DNA of 64,000 nucleotides, taken from assembly GCA_037976565.1 (NCBI GenBank), contig CP137672.1, positions 29,600,877 to 29,664,876 on the forward strand, in the 5' to 3' direction. Source of the DNA: Mesocentrotus franciscanus (taxonomy: Eukaryota > Echinodermata > Echinoidea > Camarodonta > Strongylocentrotidae). Under the pieces are notes generated by a model. The model was not told the DNA's origin and searched no databases. It worked only from the letters and a program-made list of their open reading frames with translations. Numbering within the stretch: the stretch's first letter is position 1; every line of letters starts with the position of its first letter. Of the stretch, positions 51,451-61,949 are shown piece by piece. The position numbers and the translations under genes were made by a program.

Positions 51451-52030
51451 TAAAGGAAAATCCAACCTTGATAGCAAACTTGTCTAGAATAAAGCAGAAA
51501 AATCAGAGAAACATACTGATGAAAGTTTGAATGAAATCGGACAAAAAATGTGCAAGTTACAAATTTTTGAAAGTTGCAATTACTATAGGTATGGGCTCTT
51601 CAAATTGGCTGTATTGATAATGTCTATGTGATGTAGTGGCGGACAACTTTCCCATTTGTTCACATACCGGTACACAAAAGGACTCAAATTTCAACTTTTC
51701 ATAAATGTATGACTCGGGATGGTCTTTTCTTTTGAGAGGACCTGGATTAAATGTACTCTCCATGATATATTTTGAGTAGTGCTCCGAGGGTGAAGGCACT
51801 TGGAAGAAAAACAGAAATAAGTGACATTTTTGTACGCAACAAACGGGAGAGTAATCCGTCACTACGTCATAATCCACTGACAAAATCGCCGCTGTAGTGA
51901 TCTCGTATTTCAAACACTCATAACTTTCTTAATATTGGTCTGATTTATTTCAAACTTTCGCCATTCTGTTTCTCTGATTTTTCTGCTTTCATTCAAATGA
52001 ACTTATTAGAAGGGTTGGATTGCCCTTTAA
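51451..52030. mobile_element. 580-base TIR element, TAAAGG...TCCAACCTT family
   Basis: The left end TAAAGGAAAATCCAACCTTG and the right end AAGGGTTGGATTGCCCTTTA are inverted. Second-tier inverted text (CAGAAAAATCAGAGAAAC and GTTTCTCTGATTTTTCTG) extends the TIRs to about 80 bases. The interior is non-coding and is shared with the fragment at 8675-8955. A lone right end (GGTTGGATTACCCTTAAA) is seen near 57883. Confidence 0.75.
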
Positions 52031-53023
52031 GTGTCCAGACTCACAACCCCCATCATACATAGTTTTGCACAACACTTTTTTCATATTCCACATGAGAGTT
52101 CAAGTTCAAGTTGCTTGATTGTCAGTTTCATGAACCAATTCAGTTCATCATTTCCTATACATTTAGGCCAAATATTCAGGAAATTTCGTTAAAACCTCTG
52201 TAAAAGTTTAACCTCCTTTAAAAGTTTTACTTCCATTGTGCAATCACGTTTATAAACGAGTTTAAAAATGTTTTTGATAGACAATTGTCCGGTTTTGATT
52301 CTAGGTTTCCTTTAAAAATTTGCCACAAACTATGTTCCCCTATAAAAACAAATGTTACAATATGTATCCAGTTCTGTTTCAGGAAGACTTAATCAAGCTT
52401 TTCTGTATCTATTTGTACAGCACAACATAAAATATCTTGGGTAGGATTTGCAACAAACCGCAAGCAAGGTGTTGGGTGAACTTTTACCATTCACATATAT
52501 AACCTGTCAAAAAAAAAGAATGAATACAAAATCATATTTTGAGTATTGGTATGCAAAAGGCTACAGCCCATTAGACAGACAACCAAAGAGACTGACAGCC
52601 CTTGAAAATATCGGACAGCCACAAGACCAACATTGTCAGTCTTGTGGGCTATTGAACCTGTGGGCCAATGGCTTCATGGACCCTTAGACTACTGGGATGT
52701 CCCCAGTACGACTGCTCTTAGCTGTTTCATGTTCTAGATCAGCGATCTCTTCAACAGGACCTGTGTCTTGCACCTATTTTAAGGTTTAGGATCCTTCCTC
52801 CTTTAAACAAAAATGTAAGGCATTAGATACAATCCACTGTTGCTCCGTTAGGTATCACAAAGTTAGACATCCAAAGAGGCAAATCAGCAAGCCCTACAAG
52901 GTCTTTCCAGGCATTTAAAATATTCAGTTCAGGCACTGGATCAATGGTGTATTCAATCTGCTTCATTATGTTGATCACAACACCACCATTTTTTATTATT
53001 AGGAGCCCAATCTTGCTCAGTGT

Positions 53024-53302
53024 ATGTAATAATAATAATAATATTCCACTTTTATATAGCGCTTAATACATCTACGATGTCTCTAAGCGCTTTACAGATA
53101 TACTATTACCCCGGTCATTGGATTCAATACTTGCCTGCAAACACTGTGTGCACAACCTCCACACCCATTTAACACCTGGGTGGAGAGTAGCAAGTGCAGG
53201 TTAATATCTTGCCAAAGGATATTAGTGCTGTGTCGGGATTCGAACCCCCAACCTTCACATATTCAGTCAAGCGCCTTAAACCACTCGGCCACGACACTCC
53301 TG
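53024..53302 (-). mobile_element. tRNA-derived SINE
   Basis: On the minus strand it starts with a tRNA-like head: A box GGCCGAGTGGTTT (53278-53290) and B box GGTTCGAATCC (53236-53246), resembling Ser/Leu-type tRNA. The body contains AAGCGCTTAGAGACATCG-like and CACCCAGGTGTTAAATGGG segments, and it ends in a (TTA)n tail at about 53028-53042. The head, body and simple-repeat tail define a SINE. It lies beside a decayed LDHD exon copy. Confidence 0.85.
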
Positions 53303-53418
53303 AAAGAACCTTCCTGCTTTCATAATGTTAAAAAAGTTATATACAGAGTCCATGGCTGTTTGGTAAGGCATTACAAAATATGTCCCTAAAAGTGGCTCAT
53401 CAGGTAGCTAGGCCTTTA

Positions 53419-54372
53419 ACAGAGATGCCAACCTCTTGACACAAAAAAACAGACTGAATATCCTAAAAAATCAGATTTTGGAGAGAAAAATCAGATTTTC
53501 ACGAAAACTCGACACTACCACTGGCCCGTTGGCCCCGAGCTATTATAATTTCAGAAAAATGTGTTACTGGTAAGAACGGTCAAGTAAAAATGTTTGATCT
53601 TTCATTAAAATTTAATGAGAAAATTGTAAAGCAAAGTTTTTGTTGGGGTTCCGGGGTTTACTTGTACATGTTTCTATGCAATTCCGCGGTTTTTATGGTT
53701 AAAAAAAATAATAAATAAATAAAAAATTAAAAAATTAAAAAATTAAAACAAATCGTATTTTAAAGGTACTATGTCCCATATGCAGGCCAAAAAAACGAAA
53801 AGGTTAAATTCCAACGGCATTTGAAAGACAATACTAATTTAGAACTTCCCTAAAAAAAGGGGGGCTTGAAAATGTCTTTAAGTGGTAAAATAACGACTAT
53901 TAGTTGTCAAATCGACTTAGGAGCTATAGAGCCAGTAAGTAATAGTGATTTTTCAGACCATTGTGAATGGTCGTATGTTTTATGCTGCGCAAAGATTCAA
54001 TCAGTTTAATTTTGGCCATTAAAAGAAGTGGGTTAGTGATGTAGACAAATGCTCATGTACCCTTTACAGCTCATTTTATGTATGTTATTACCAAAGATGA
54101 AAAAAGCCAGTCAGTCACTCAATAGTGTCTGACAGTGAAGTCAAGCAAGTAAACAGGTTTCCTTGCATAATTTGAATATTAGGACACTGCTAACGTTTAA
54201 ATTTCACAGATAGGACATACATGACATATTCATAATTCCTGCAAAGTTCTACAGAATTTGATGTTGGCTGCAAAAGGGACATAGTATCTTCAAGAGGTGA
54301 AATCGTATTATCGTATTTCACTCTTAATATCGTACTAAATACGATTTAATCGTACTGGTTGGCATCTCTGCT
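53419..54372. mobile_element. TIR element with AGAGATGCCAACC ends, itself carrying an insert
   Basis: The left end AACAGAGATGCCAACC and the right end GGTTGGCATCTCTGCTT are inverted repeats. Next to them are related AT-rich words (AAATCAGATTTTG, TCGTATTTCACTC). The middle (53761-54291) is a second element inserted into this one. The outer element splits one decayed LDHD exon copy. Confidence 0.7.
53761..54291 (+). mobile_element. TIR element, GGGACATAGTATCTT family, copy 2 (nested)
   Basis: The ends AAGGTACTATGTCCCATATG and CAAAAGGGACATAGTATCTT are inverted. The body aligns along its length with the reverse of 13657-14183. No coding sequence. Nested inside the element at 53419-54372. Confidence 0.75.
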
Positions 54373-54824
54373 TTAAGGTCTTTCCAGGGCTCATAATATT
54401 CATCAGGAATGATTGTGCGTTTAATCTGCTACGGTATGTCTATCACAACACCACAAATATTGACTAATCAGGAGCTTTGTCTTGAGTAGTATAAAGGATC
54501 CTTTTTGCTTTTATAATGTAAAGAGTCAGATACCATCCATGATTGCTCAGTTACGCATCACATAATATAGCAACCAAAGTGGAAAAGAAGTTAGACCTCG
54601 AAGATCTTTCCCAAATTCATGATATTTAGAAGATTTGATTAAGCATTTAATCTGCTGAGTACATAACACCAGACACCATATATGTTGATTTTATCCGGAG
54701 CTTTTTCTTGTTAAGTAGAAAGGATCCTTTTTGCTTTCATAATGTTTAGAGTTTTAAATACAATCCATGGCAGTATGGCTGGGCATCACAAAATGTGGCA
54801 ACCAAAAAGGTGCAGAAACTAGTC

Positions 54825-57800
54825 CTATAAGACCTTTCCAGGGTTCATGATGTTCAATGGATCTATAGTGTGCTTAATCTGCTTCATGATATTTATTCCG
54901 ACATCGCCGATCTCCTCGATCAGGAGCTGTTTCTTGCCAAGGCCGATCCCATGTTCCCCTGTGCAGGTTCCCCCAGCGGATATGGCCCGCCTATAAAATA
55001 ACAAGAGGAAAAAACCAAACACATAATTACTTGTTAATGCACAATATCCTTGCACAACAGTGAAAAAAATATTTGTTCATAGAAGCTCTGTTGAACATCG
55101 CTATATAGGAAATGAGATTCCCTTTAAACAATTTCTATGTATCATTTCTTTTTTCACCAGATCTATTTTTTGGTAAAGATTACTGGAGCTCTTTTGAGTA
55201 CTTTCCAGACTTAAATTCCTCATTGCAAAAAAACACATTTTCTCTGTTACACGGTTCATTTGTTAATTAATTTCTACTTGCAAATTTGAAGGTTATGACA
55301 AACAAAATGGCTACTATGTCATGTTTGTAACAATGGAACACAGAACACATGCAGATGTAGTTTCAGCAGAACCAAAATAAGCTATGGCGACATCAATGTC
55401 AGCAAAAGGCCTATAGAGACAATGGCGCTTGACTGACGTTATCTGCATATTGTTTTCAGAAACAGACAATTTGAAAGAAAGAAGGAACTTGCACCCTTTA
55501 CATGCCTACCTTCCAAGTTTGTTGGTGAATTCTTTGGCCTTCTTGATCTCATCGCTCTCTCTATCCAGCATCAACAAACAATGGAAATTACCATCACCAA
55601 CATGGCCAACTATGGTATCTGAAAGTGAGAAAAAGAAATAAAAGGAAGTAGTGGTCACAATGGGATATGAAATAATTTGTGGCCGATGCAGATTGCCATC
55701 ATATGCAACAAAGATAGAATTACATTAGTAGTTCCAAATAAATTACTTTTGAAAGGCCAGGCAATTTTGAATCCTAGTTTCTCATCCATATGTGTCGAAA
55801 ATGAGGAGGATCTAAGACGATCCATGTTATTTGATATATTGTCCACACATACACACAGATTGAATTCCTCCATGCAAGATGCAGAGGCTCAAAGCAAGTT
55901 GAAATTGCACTAGTTACATAATTTTGTTACTCTGTTGTCTAATACCGGTATACAGTATACAGTATACCGTACACATTTCTTCCTAAAGATGTCTGTTTAC
56001 GCCAACAGGCAAGAATTCAAACTAAATACTTTGACTCTTTCTTGTTCATTTGTAATTATATTTTTAAAGAGAGAAAAAAGGTTAAACCACTAGACTACGA
56101 CACCTTTACAGTGTAATGGATGAATAGTACCCACATATGAAACCCATCCTCTGGAGGTCGTCAATGGTTTCGAGTATGACCCGAGGCATCTGAGAGATTG
56201 GTACACACACATCTGTAGATAAGCCCTAGATGAGAATTAATATACAGAGTTTCCATTAACACAAAAATATCTACGGTATTGGTAAATTTGAAAATGTAAT
56301 AACTAGTTTTATTGCTCCCCCGGCCCCCTTCAAATACAATATTGCAATAGGCCATTTTCGTAATGTAAACAAATTTATGTATATGCCTTTTGTGAAGCGC
56401 CTCGATACAAATTATTTCATTCACCTGTTACAAATAATTGTATCTCAATAATTAGAATTTGAATTGCATACATTAGTTATTACTAGGTAGGACAAACACT
56501 ATGGCTTGCCCTACCTAACAACACGTAATATATGCAATTCGCATTCTGACTCTTGATATACAGTTATTCATAACAGGTGAATGAAATATTTTGTATCGAG
56601 GCACTTAAGTATAAATTTGGTTACATTACGAAAATGGCCTATTAGCCACAGACCAGTCCCATAACATACTGAAGCCCTACATGTTCTCTACAATTAATAA
56701 AAAGCCTGAAAAGTCTGAAACAAGAAGCGACAGAGCCTGAATCTGGCAATGGTCTGAATACTAATATCCCTTTAGCCTTTAATTACATGATACTTCTTTA
56801 AAATTGAAAGTTCAAATGACTCTGCTGTTTTTTTTAAGGGTGAACCAGTTTCATAATTCACTCAAAGATACAAGCAAAAACAAAGAACAAATCATTCTGT
56901 TAGCCTTCATTAAAAACAACAACAAAAACAAGAAGAGCAACAAAACAATGAAAATTCTTTGTGTTTGGCATAATTTCTAGCCTTTAGTGCTGCCCATATT
57001 AAATTGGTGGTTTAGACCAAAACCAGAAATCAGTTCAGACTAAAAAATAAAAGCTATCATGACATGAAAGTTTGGCAAATAGTCAATGACAGTGGTAATA
57101 CAAGCAATTTCAAGGCGAGAAACTTTTGTGAATCTTCACCACTCGCCGCATTCGTGACCATTTCATGCGCAAGAAAGTTTCTGGTTATACAATAAATAGT
57201 ATAGCTTCTAGTACCTTGCATCCTGGCCGCAAGGCAATACTGGCGTACCAGATATCATGTCTAGCCTTCCATAACTTGTTTCTATCTTCCATCTTGTCGG
57301 CCCATGCAAAGTTGGAACCTCCATTCATTGCTACAATGTCACCTGCAAGAAGGAAGGCAATCGTTAATTAGAGTGTGCTTAGAGCCATAAGGGGGTTATC
57401 TCCATTAGAACAGAGTTAATTTTGTTCTAGCTCTCGGCAGGAGATATAATGAATGAAAAGTCTTGCATTTATACACATCAATTATCATAAATTCCCTTCT
57501 AAAACACAGCCCCCCCCCCCCAATAAAAAAAATAAAATAAAAAAATCAACAAAAAAAAATCAACAAAAAAAAATCAGCAAGTTCATTTTAATTAGCAACG
57601 TAGAACAAATACAGGGTGTATATAAAAAATGTTATCTGTCCTCACCATCCATACCCTAACTATCATCATTTTACACAGTTATCAGGTTTTTTTTGTCTGT
57701 CATGTTCTACAGATCTACAGAGTGCTCTGCTTTACATATGTCTTCCCTGTGATATCACACTCCTTGCACTGAGCCATTCACATACTGGTATGTTTCATTT

Positions 57801-60800
57801 TGCACACCAGATTCTATATTTTTACCAACCTGTCATTGATCTGTTTTTCTGATTTTTTTGCATTCCTCTAACTTGCTACAAAGGTTGGATTACCCTTAAA
57901 GGGGAAGTCCACCCTGATATTTAGTTGGTTTTAATAGAAGCAGAATAGTGAGATGAACAGGTCATTGAAAGTTTGAGCAAATTCTGTATAATACAAGAAA
58001 GTTACGATTTACAAATACAAATTGGCAACACTGTGATGTATCTTGCGAGCTCCTCTCCAATTTGCTCAGTACATAACATTCCATGAACTTTAATTTTCTT
58101 CATTATTGATGACTGTATAGATTTGTTCTGCTTCTATCAAAACCAACTGAATATCAGGGTGGATTTCCCCTTAAAAATATACAATGAATCTACTTACCAA
58201 CTGTTTCTATCTGTGATTTGATACTTGCTTCTGAGCCATGAAACTCCAGGAAGAGGGTAGGAGCCAGCTTGTTATTTAGATCACTGTATTTATTTGTTGC
58301 ATCCACAGAATTTTCATCCAGAAATTCTGTGAAAAAAAGGAAAGTTATAATCGTTACCATTATCAATCATCTTTCTGTCCTAGCTACATGTCTATTTCTC
58401 TCAGTCAAGAGGCTTGAGTGCAAACATTCTCATTCTCTGCAGTTCTTGTACATCTTTGTAGTCTGATTTCATTCCAGGACTTGAACTTTCTCTTCCCAGT
58501 TGGTTCTTGGCTAGCTACAGCCAAGATAATATTTGAGCATCATGGGCCTGACCAGGTTCTGGGAAGTTATGGGTGCTATGCAAGAGACAATAAAGGCATA
58601 TTATTATGATCACTACCTTTACTGTAAAGCATTTCTTACAAGAAGTGTCAATATCATATACATGTTTCTAGTTGTGGGAGTCCTATGAAGAAACTGATGC
58701 ATCCTCTTTGCCATCACACTGAAGATTGCTTTCGTGCTCATTCTCTTACAGCATTTTGTTTACACTTGTCTTTCCTGACCCAGGTAGAGTTTCACAGGAG
58801 TTCATATGTTCCAGAACAGTTCATGCGAGAACAGTTTTTGATCCATTTTGACATGTCATTGTAATTTGGTACTTAAATTGAAGTTTTATAATAATCATAT
58901 CTAAATTTTAAGACCACCCAATTTCCGGTCTGGACTAAAAACTATGCATCAACCTCACCCTAAACCTAACCCAATAGCCAAGTACAACCTTATGTCATAG
59001 ACTATATCTTTGAAGAAACAAGGTTTCCAGAGAAAATGTTATCTGAGCATATATGTCAGATCAGCGATTACATACCTATCCTTGCAATAGGGACTCCACA
59101 CTGTAGCACTTGTGTTACTGACTCTACTGCTGCATTAACTGTATCAAAGGAACACACAGCTGACATCATCTACAAACACATAAACACAAACATTTCATGT
59201 TTGGTAATGTAATTTTATATAAAATGTTGTGCGAAAACAATGTTTTAAGGCAATTAAAGCATGTGTCTGTTGTTATCTCTCTTCACCCAGGTGTAGTAAT
59301 ACCGGTAAGCTAAAAACTTGGTCGGAAATGTTTTAACCATGCTGCTATAGTCTTGGTTTGCGGTGACAACAGGGAAGAGTATACATGCTATATTCTATGT
59401 GTGCTCTATACAGTGAGAAATTGTGCTTTTAGATTGCATGGGTCGATCTTCCTCAAAACAAGCTTCTTTTTCATGATTTTGTTTTTGTAGTACTTGTCCC
59501 CACTTTGCGATGATTACTGTACTGAGTGTACTCTATAAAGTATAACAGGCCCCATGCATTAACACGGTTTTGTTAATGTGGAAGGAAAGTAATTTCAATT
59601 TCAATAGGCCACACTGTAGCACCAGGGAAAAAGCACACGAAATCGAAATCTGAATCATGATTTGACAAATTTAAGTTTCATTTCAGGAAAAATATATGCT
59701 TTGTTTGATACATGAAGCTAGCATCACAATTTGTCATGAATCATTCTTTCTGGGATTACATAACAATATCATACCTACCATTTCAGGCAGACCGTATATT
59801 CTGAGTGTTGCCTTGGTGATGATACCAAGCGTCCCTTCCGATCCCACAAAAAGATTTGTCAAGTTGTAGCCTGCAGAGCTTTTTCTGTTTGTCACAGAAA
59901 ACAAAATCATAAAAATATGCTGGCAATTGTAATACATTCTGTGTAATGTCTGCATAGTACAAATTAATGGGAATATGTGGACACTTGTCACTTGTACAAC
60001 CAGAGGTCAAATATAATGACCTCCTTACCTGAGGTTTTCAACTGAACAAAAGGACAGGTGGCAATTATATAGAGGTGATCTCACTACTGTACATGTCATT
60101 TTTTGTGAGGGTTTCGTTTTCTCGAATTTTGTGCGTTGTTGCAGGGTTACAGATTTGAAAACATGCAAAAAAATCAAGCTGGCTTGTGCTAATTATCTCA
60201 AAATAACTCTCAAACATTTCTGGGTCCCTGTCGTCTGTGCAAATACAGGCTTATTCAGTAATAAGTTTGACTGTATATTGTAGCTTAAATAAAACCCCTT
60301 GTAAAGCTTGCTAAAAGCTAACATTTGGTTTCTTACAACATAATCAACCACAATTCCTAAAAGACTAGATGGATGTTCGACTGCGCGGAGTCCAAAATGA
60401 TGCCTCCGCCATGGAGCGAAATTACAAGCCATAACAGAAGCAATTTTTAAAATTCAAGTTTGATTTTAATTCATTAACAGATTAACAAGCTATTTTTCAT
60501 ATACATGTATGACCCTTTGATCTTTGACCTCATAACCCTAAAATCTAATCAGTTCATTGGTTCTGCAAGATACATACATGACATAAGTTTGGCGGAAATC
60601 CATCAATTCGTTCTTGAGATAACGCGATCACAAGCTATTTTTGCATACATAACGAGCCCTGTGACCTTTGACCTTGGACCTCATGACCCAAAAATCTAAT
60701 CAGTTCATTGGCTCTGCAAGATACATACATGACCCAAGTTTGGCAGGAATCCATCAATTGGTTCTTGAGATAACGCGATCACAAGCTATTTTTGCGGATG

Positions 60801-61949
60801 GACAGACAACCCGAAAACATAATGCCTCCGGCTACTTTGTAGCGGAGGCATAAAAATGTCTACTGATGTCTACTGCTCCCCCCTACAGTGTGCAGAAAGG
60901 ACCCATCAGAAGGCACAACCTCCAAGTTGATGACATTCAATCAATCACTCAACCAATCAATCAATCAATCGTATCATAACATGAATCAAGTCAATCAATC
61001 AAGATTCCAAGCTACCTGGGTCTACTGCCCTCCCCTGCCTTGTGCAGAATGAACCCATCAGGAAGCACAGCCTCCAAATTGATGATGTTCAATCAATCAA
61101 TCAACCAACCAACCAACCAACCATTTAATTAATCCTATCAAATCAAATCAAATCAAATCAACCAAGATTCCTAGCTACCTTGGTCTACTGCCCTCTCCTG
61201 CAGTGTGCAGAATAGACCCGTCAGGAAGCACAACCTCCAAGTTGATGACGTTCTCCTTCATGGTACCGTACTGGACAGCGTTGGTCCCGGATGCACCCGT
61301 CGCTGCCATACCACCAAGAGACGCATCAGCACCAGGGTCTAGAACAAGGACGATATCAAGGTCGGAGAACTGTGTAAGTATGGGACAAGTGATATACTAT
61401 CAGAAGTCACCAGGGTAGAGAGAGGAAACTGCGCAAAACTGTCATAAGTAGCCTATCAAAACCACTGTTGTATAATAAGATGATCATTAGTTGAGAATGA
61501 AGATTTAAAATATGAACTCCTGCTTTATAGCCAATAATCCATTCAAACGATTAAGACTTAATTACAAATTGGTAAGATCAAAGGATCAATAAAATGAAGA
61601 CGTCCTAAAAATGATTCTTAGAGTCTAGTAAAAGTATGTTTTGAAGTATTTTAGTTATCCTTGTTTAGAGATTCTTTAAAAAAATATCACGTAGGAATAT
61701 CAATCCAATAACTAATATTCATCTAAGCATTAAGTAGAGGAGAGAATTTAGATAAATTTGCTTCACCAAACTATAATCCCCCAAGGAACTTTCTCATATG
61801 ATCTTACCAATTGGAAACCACATGCCATGGTCTTTGAGATGATGATTAAGGGCTAGTCTGGTTACTCCAGGCTGGACGGTCACATCAAAGTCCTCTGTAT
61901 GAAGGTCAACGACCTCATCCATCTTAGTTAGATTTATACAAACTGACCC
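54825..61949 (-). CDS. LDHD: Mitochondrial D-lactate dehydrogenase (FAD-linked), last nine exons, 5' partial
   Basis: Oxidises D-lactate to pyruvate in mitochondria using FAD. Exons found, in gene order: 61808-61949, 61179-61338, 59779-59884, 59076-59169, 58198-58326, 57215-57342, 56135-56225, 55510-55618, 54825-54990. Phases close to 374 codons plus stop TAG; human LDHD is about 500 aa, so roughly 110-130 N-terminal residues (targeting peptide and start of the FAD domain) are missing. The first exon seen begins [14 protein letters not shown]. Later come [39 protein letters not shown] (FAD-binding), [41 protein letters not shown] and [13 protein letters not shown]...[10 protein letters not shown], all in family order. 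For the exon ending at 56135 the donor (T|GTGGGT) was set by phase. Two of its exons have tandem decayed copies. Confidence 0.93.
56346..56643. mobile_element. Fold-back element with long arms, TAGGCCATTTTCGTAATGTA ends
   Basis: The left arm (from AATAGGCCATTTTCGTAATG) and right arm (to CATTACGAAAATGGCCTATT) are inverted for about 110-140 bases each. They share CCTCGATACAAA / TTTGTATCGAGG and CATTCACCTGTTA / TAACAGGTGAATG. Between them is a short centre with GTAGGACAAACACTATGG. In an LDHD intron; non-coding. Confidence 0.75.
57897..58174. mobile_element. TIR element (MITE) with AAGGGGAAGTCCACCCTGAT ends
   Basis: AAGGGGAAGTCCACCCTGAT...AGTTGGTTTTAATAGAAGCA on the left is mirrored by TGCTTCTATCAAAACCAACT...ATCAGGGTGGATTTCCCCTT on the right, so the TIRs are about 46 bases. 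It is 278 bases long with no ORF, in an LDHD intron. Its TIRs resemble the inverted pair at 10328-10378 / 10632-10670. Confidence 0.85.
60400..60852. mobile_element. Dispersed element ending in GCCTCCGC / GCGGAGGC
   Basis: The ends TGCCTCCGCCATGGAGC and TAGCGGAGGCATAAAA are short inverted repeats. Inside are two tandem units of about 155 bases sharing AAAATCTAATCAGTTCATTG, TGCAAGATACATACATGAC and GAGATAACGCGATCACAAGC, then GGATGGACAGACAACCCG. Elements of this kind are widespread in marine invertebrate genomes. Non-coding, in an LDHD intron. Confidence 0.65.
60867..61092 (-). pseudogene. Two truncated tandem copies of the LDHD exon at 61179-61338
   Basis: 61001-61092 and 60867-60938 both match the 3' part of the real exon. 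They read [25 protein letters not shown] and [16 protein letters not shown] peptides against [25 protein letters not shown] in the real exon. The nearer copy keeps an open frame and the donor (AG|GTAGCT). Both lack the 5' half and acceptor. Between copies lie expanded CAAT/CAAC and AAATC tetramer/pentamer repeats. Confidence 0.85.
60938..61162. repeat. CAAT/CAAC/AAATC microsatellites between LDHD exon copies
   Basis: Runs of AATC, AACC and CAAAT units at 60938-60970, 61088-61122 and 61136-61160. They mark the joints between the duplicated exon fragments. Confidence 0.8.

Larger units (their letters stand above)
52785..54820 (-). pseudogene. Tandem array of decayed copies of the LDHD terminal exon
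   Basis: At least three decayed units follow the real last exon: about 54483-54699; about 53300-53418 continuing at 54373-54485 (split by an insertion); and about 52785-53023. Each carries, in the same order, traces of GGATCCTTTTTGCTTTCATAATG, ATACAATCCATG, GCATCACAAAATGTGGCAACC, TCTTTCCAGG-TTCATGATNTTCA, TTTAATCTGCTTCATNATGT and CAGGAGCTNTTTCTTG. The unit is roughly 215 bases. None keeps an open frame or the acceptor, so they are not usable exons. Confidence 0.75.

Noticed and set aside
53236..53302. Functional tRNA-Ser/Leu gene on the minus strand
   Set aside because: Good boxes, but the downstream body and (TTA)n tail show that it is a SINE.
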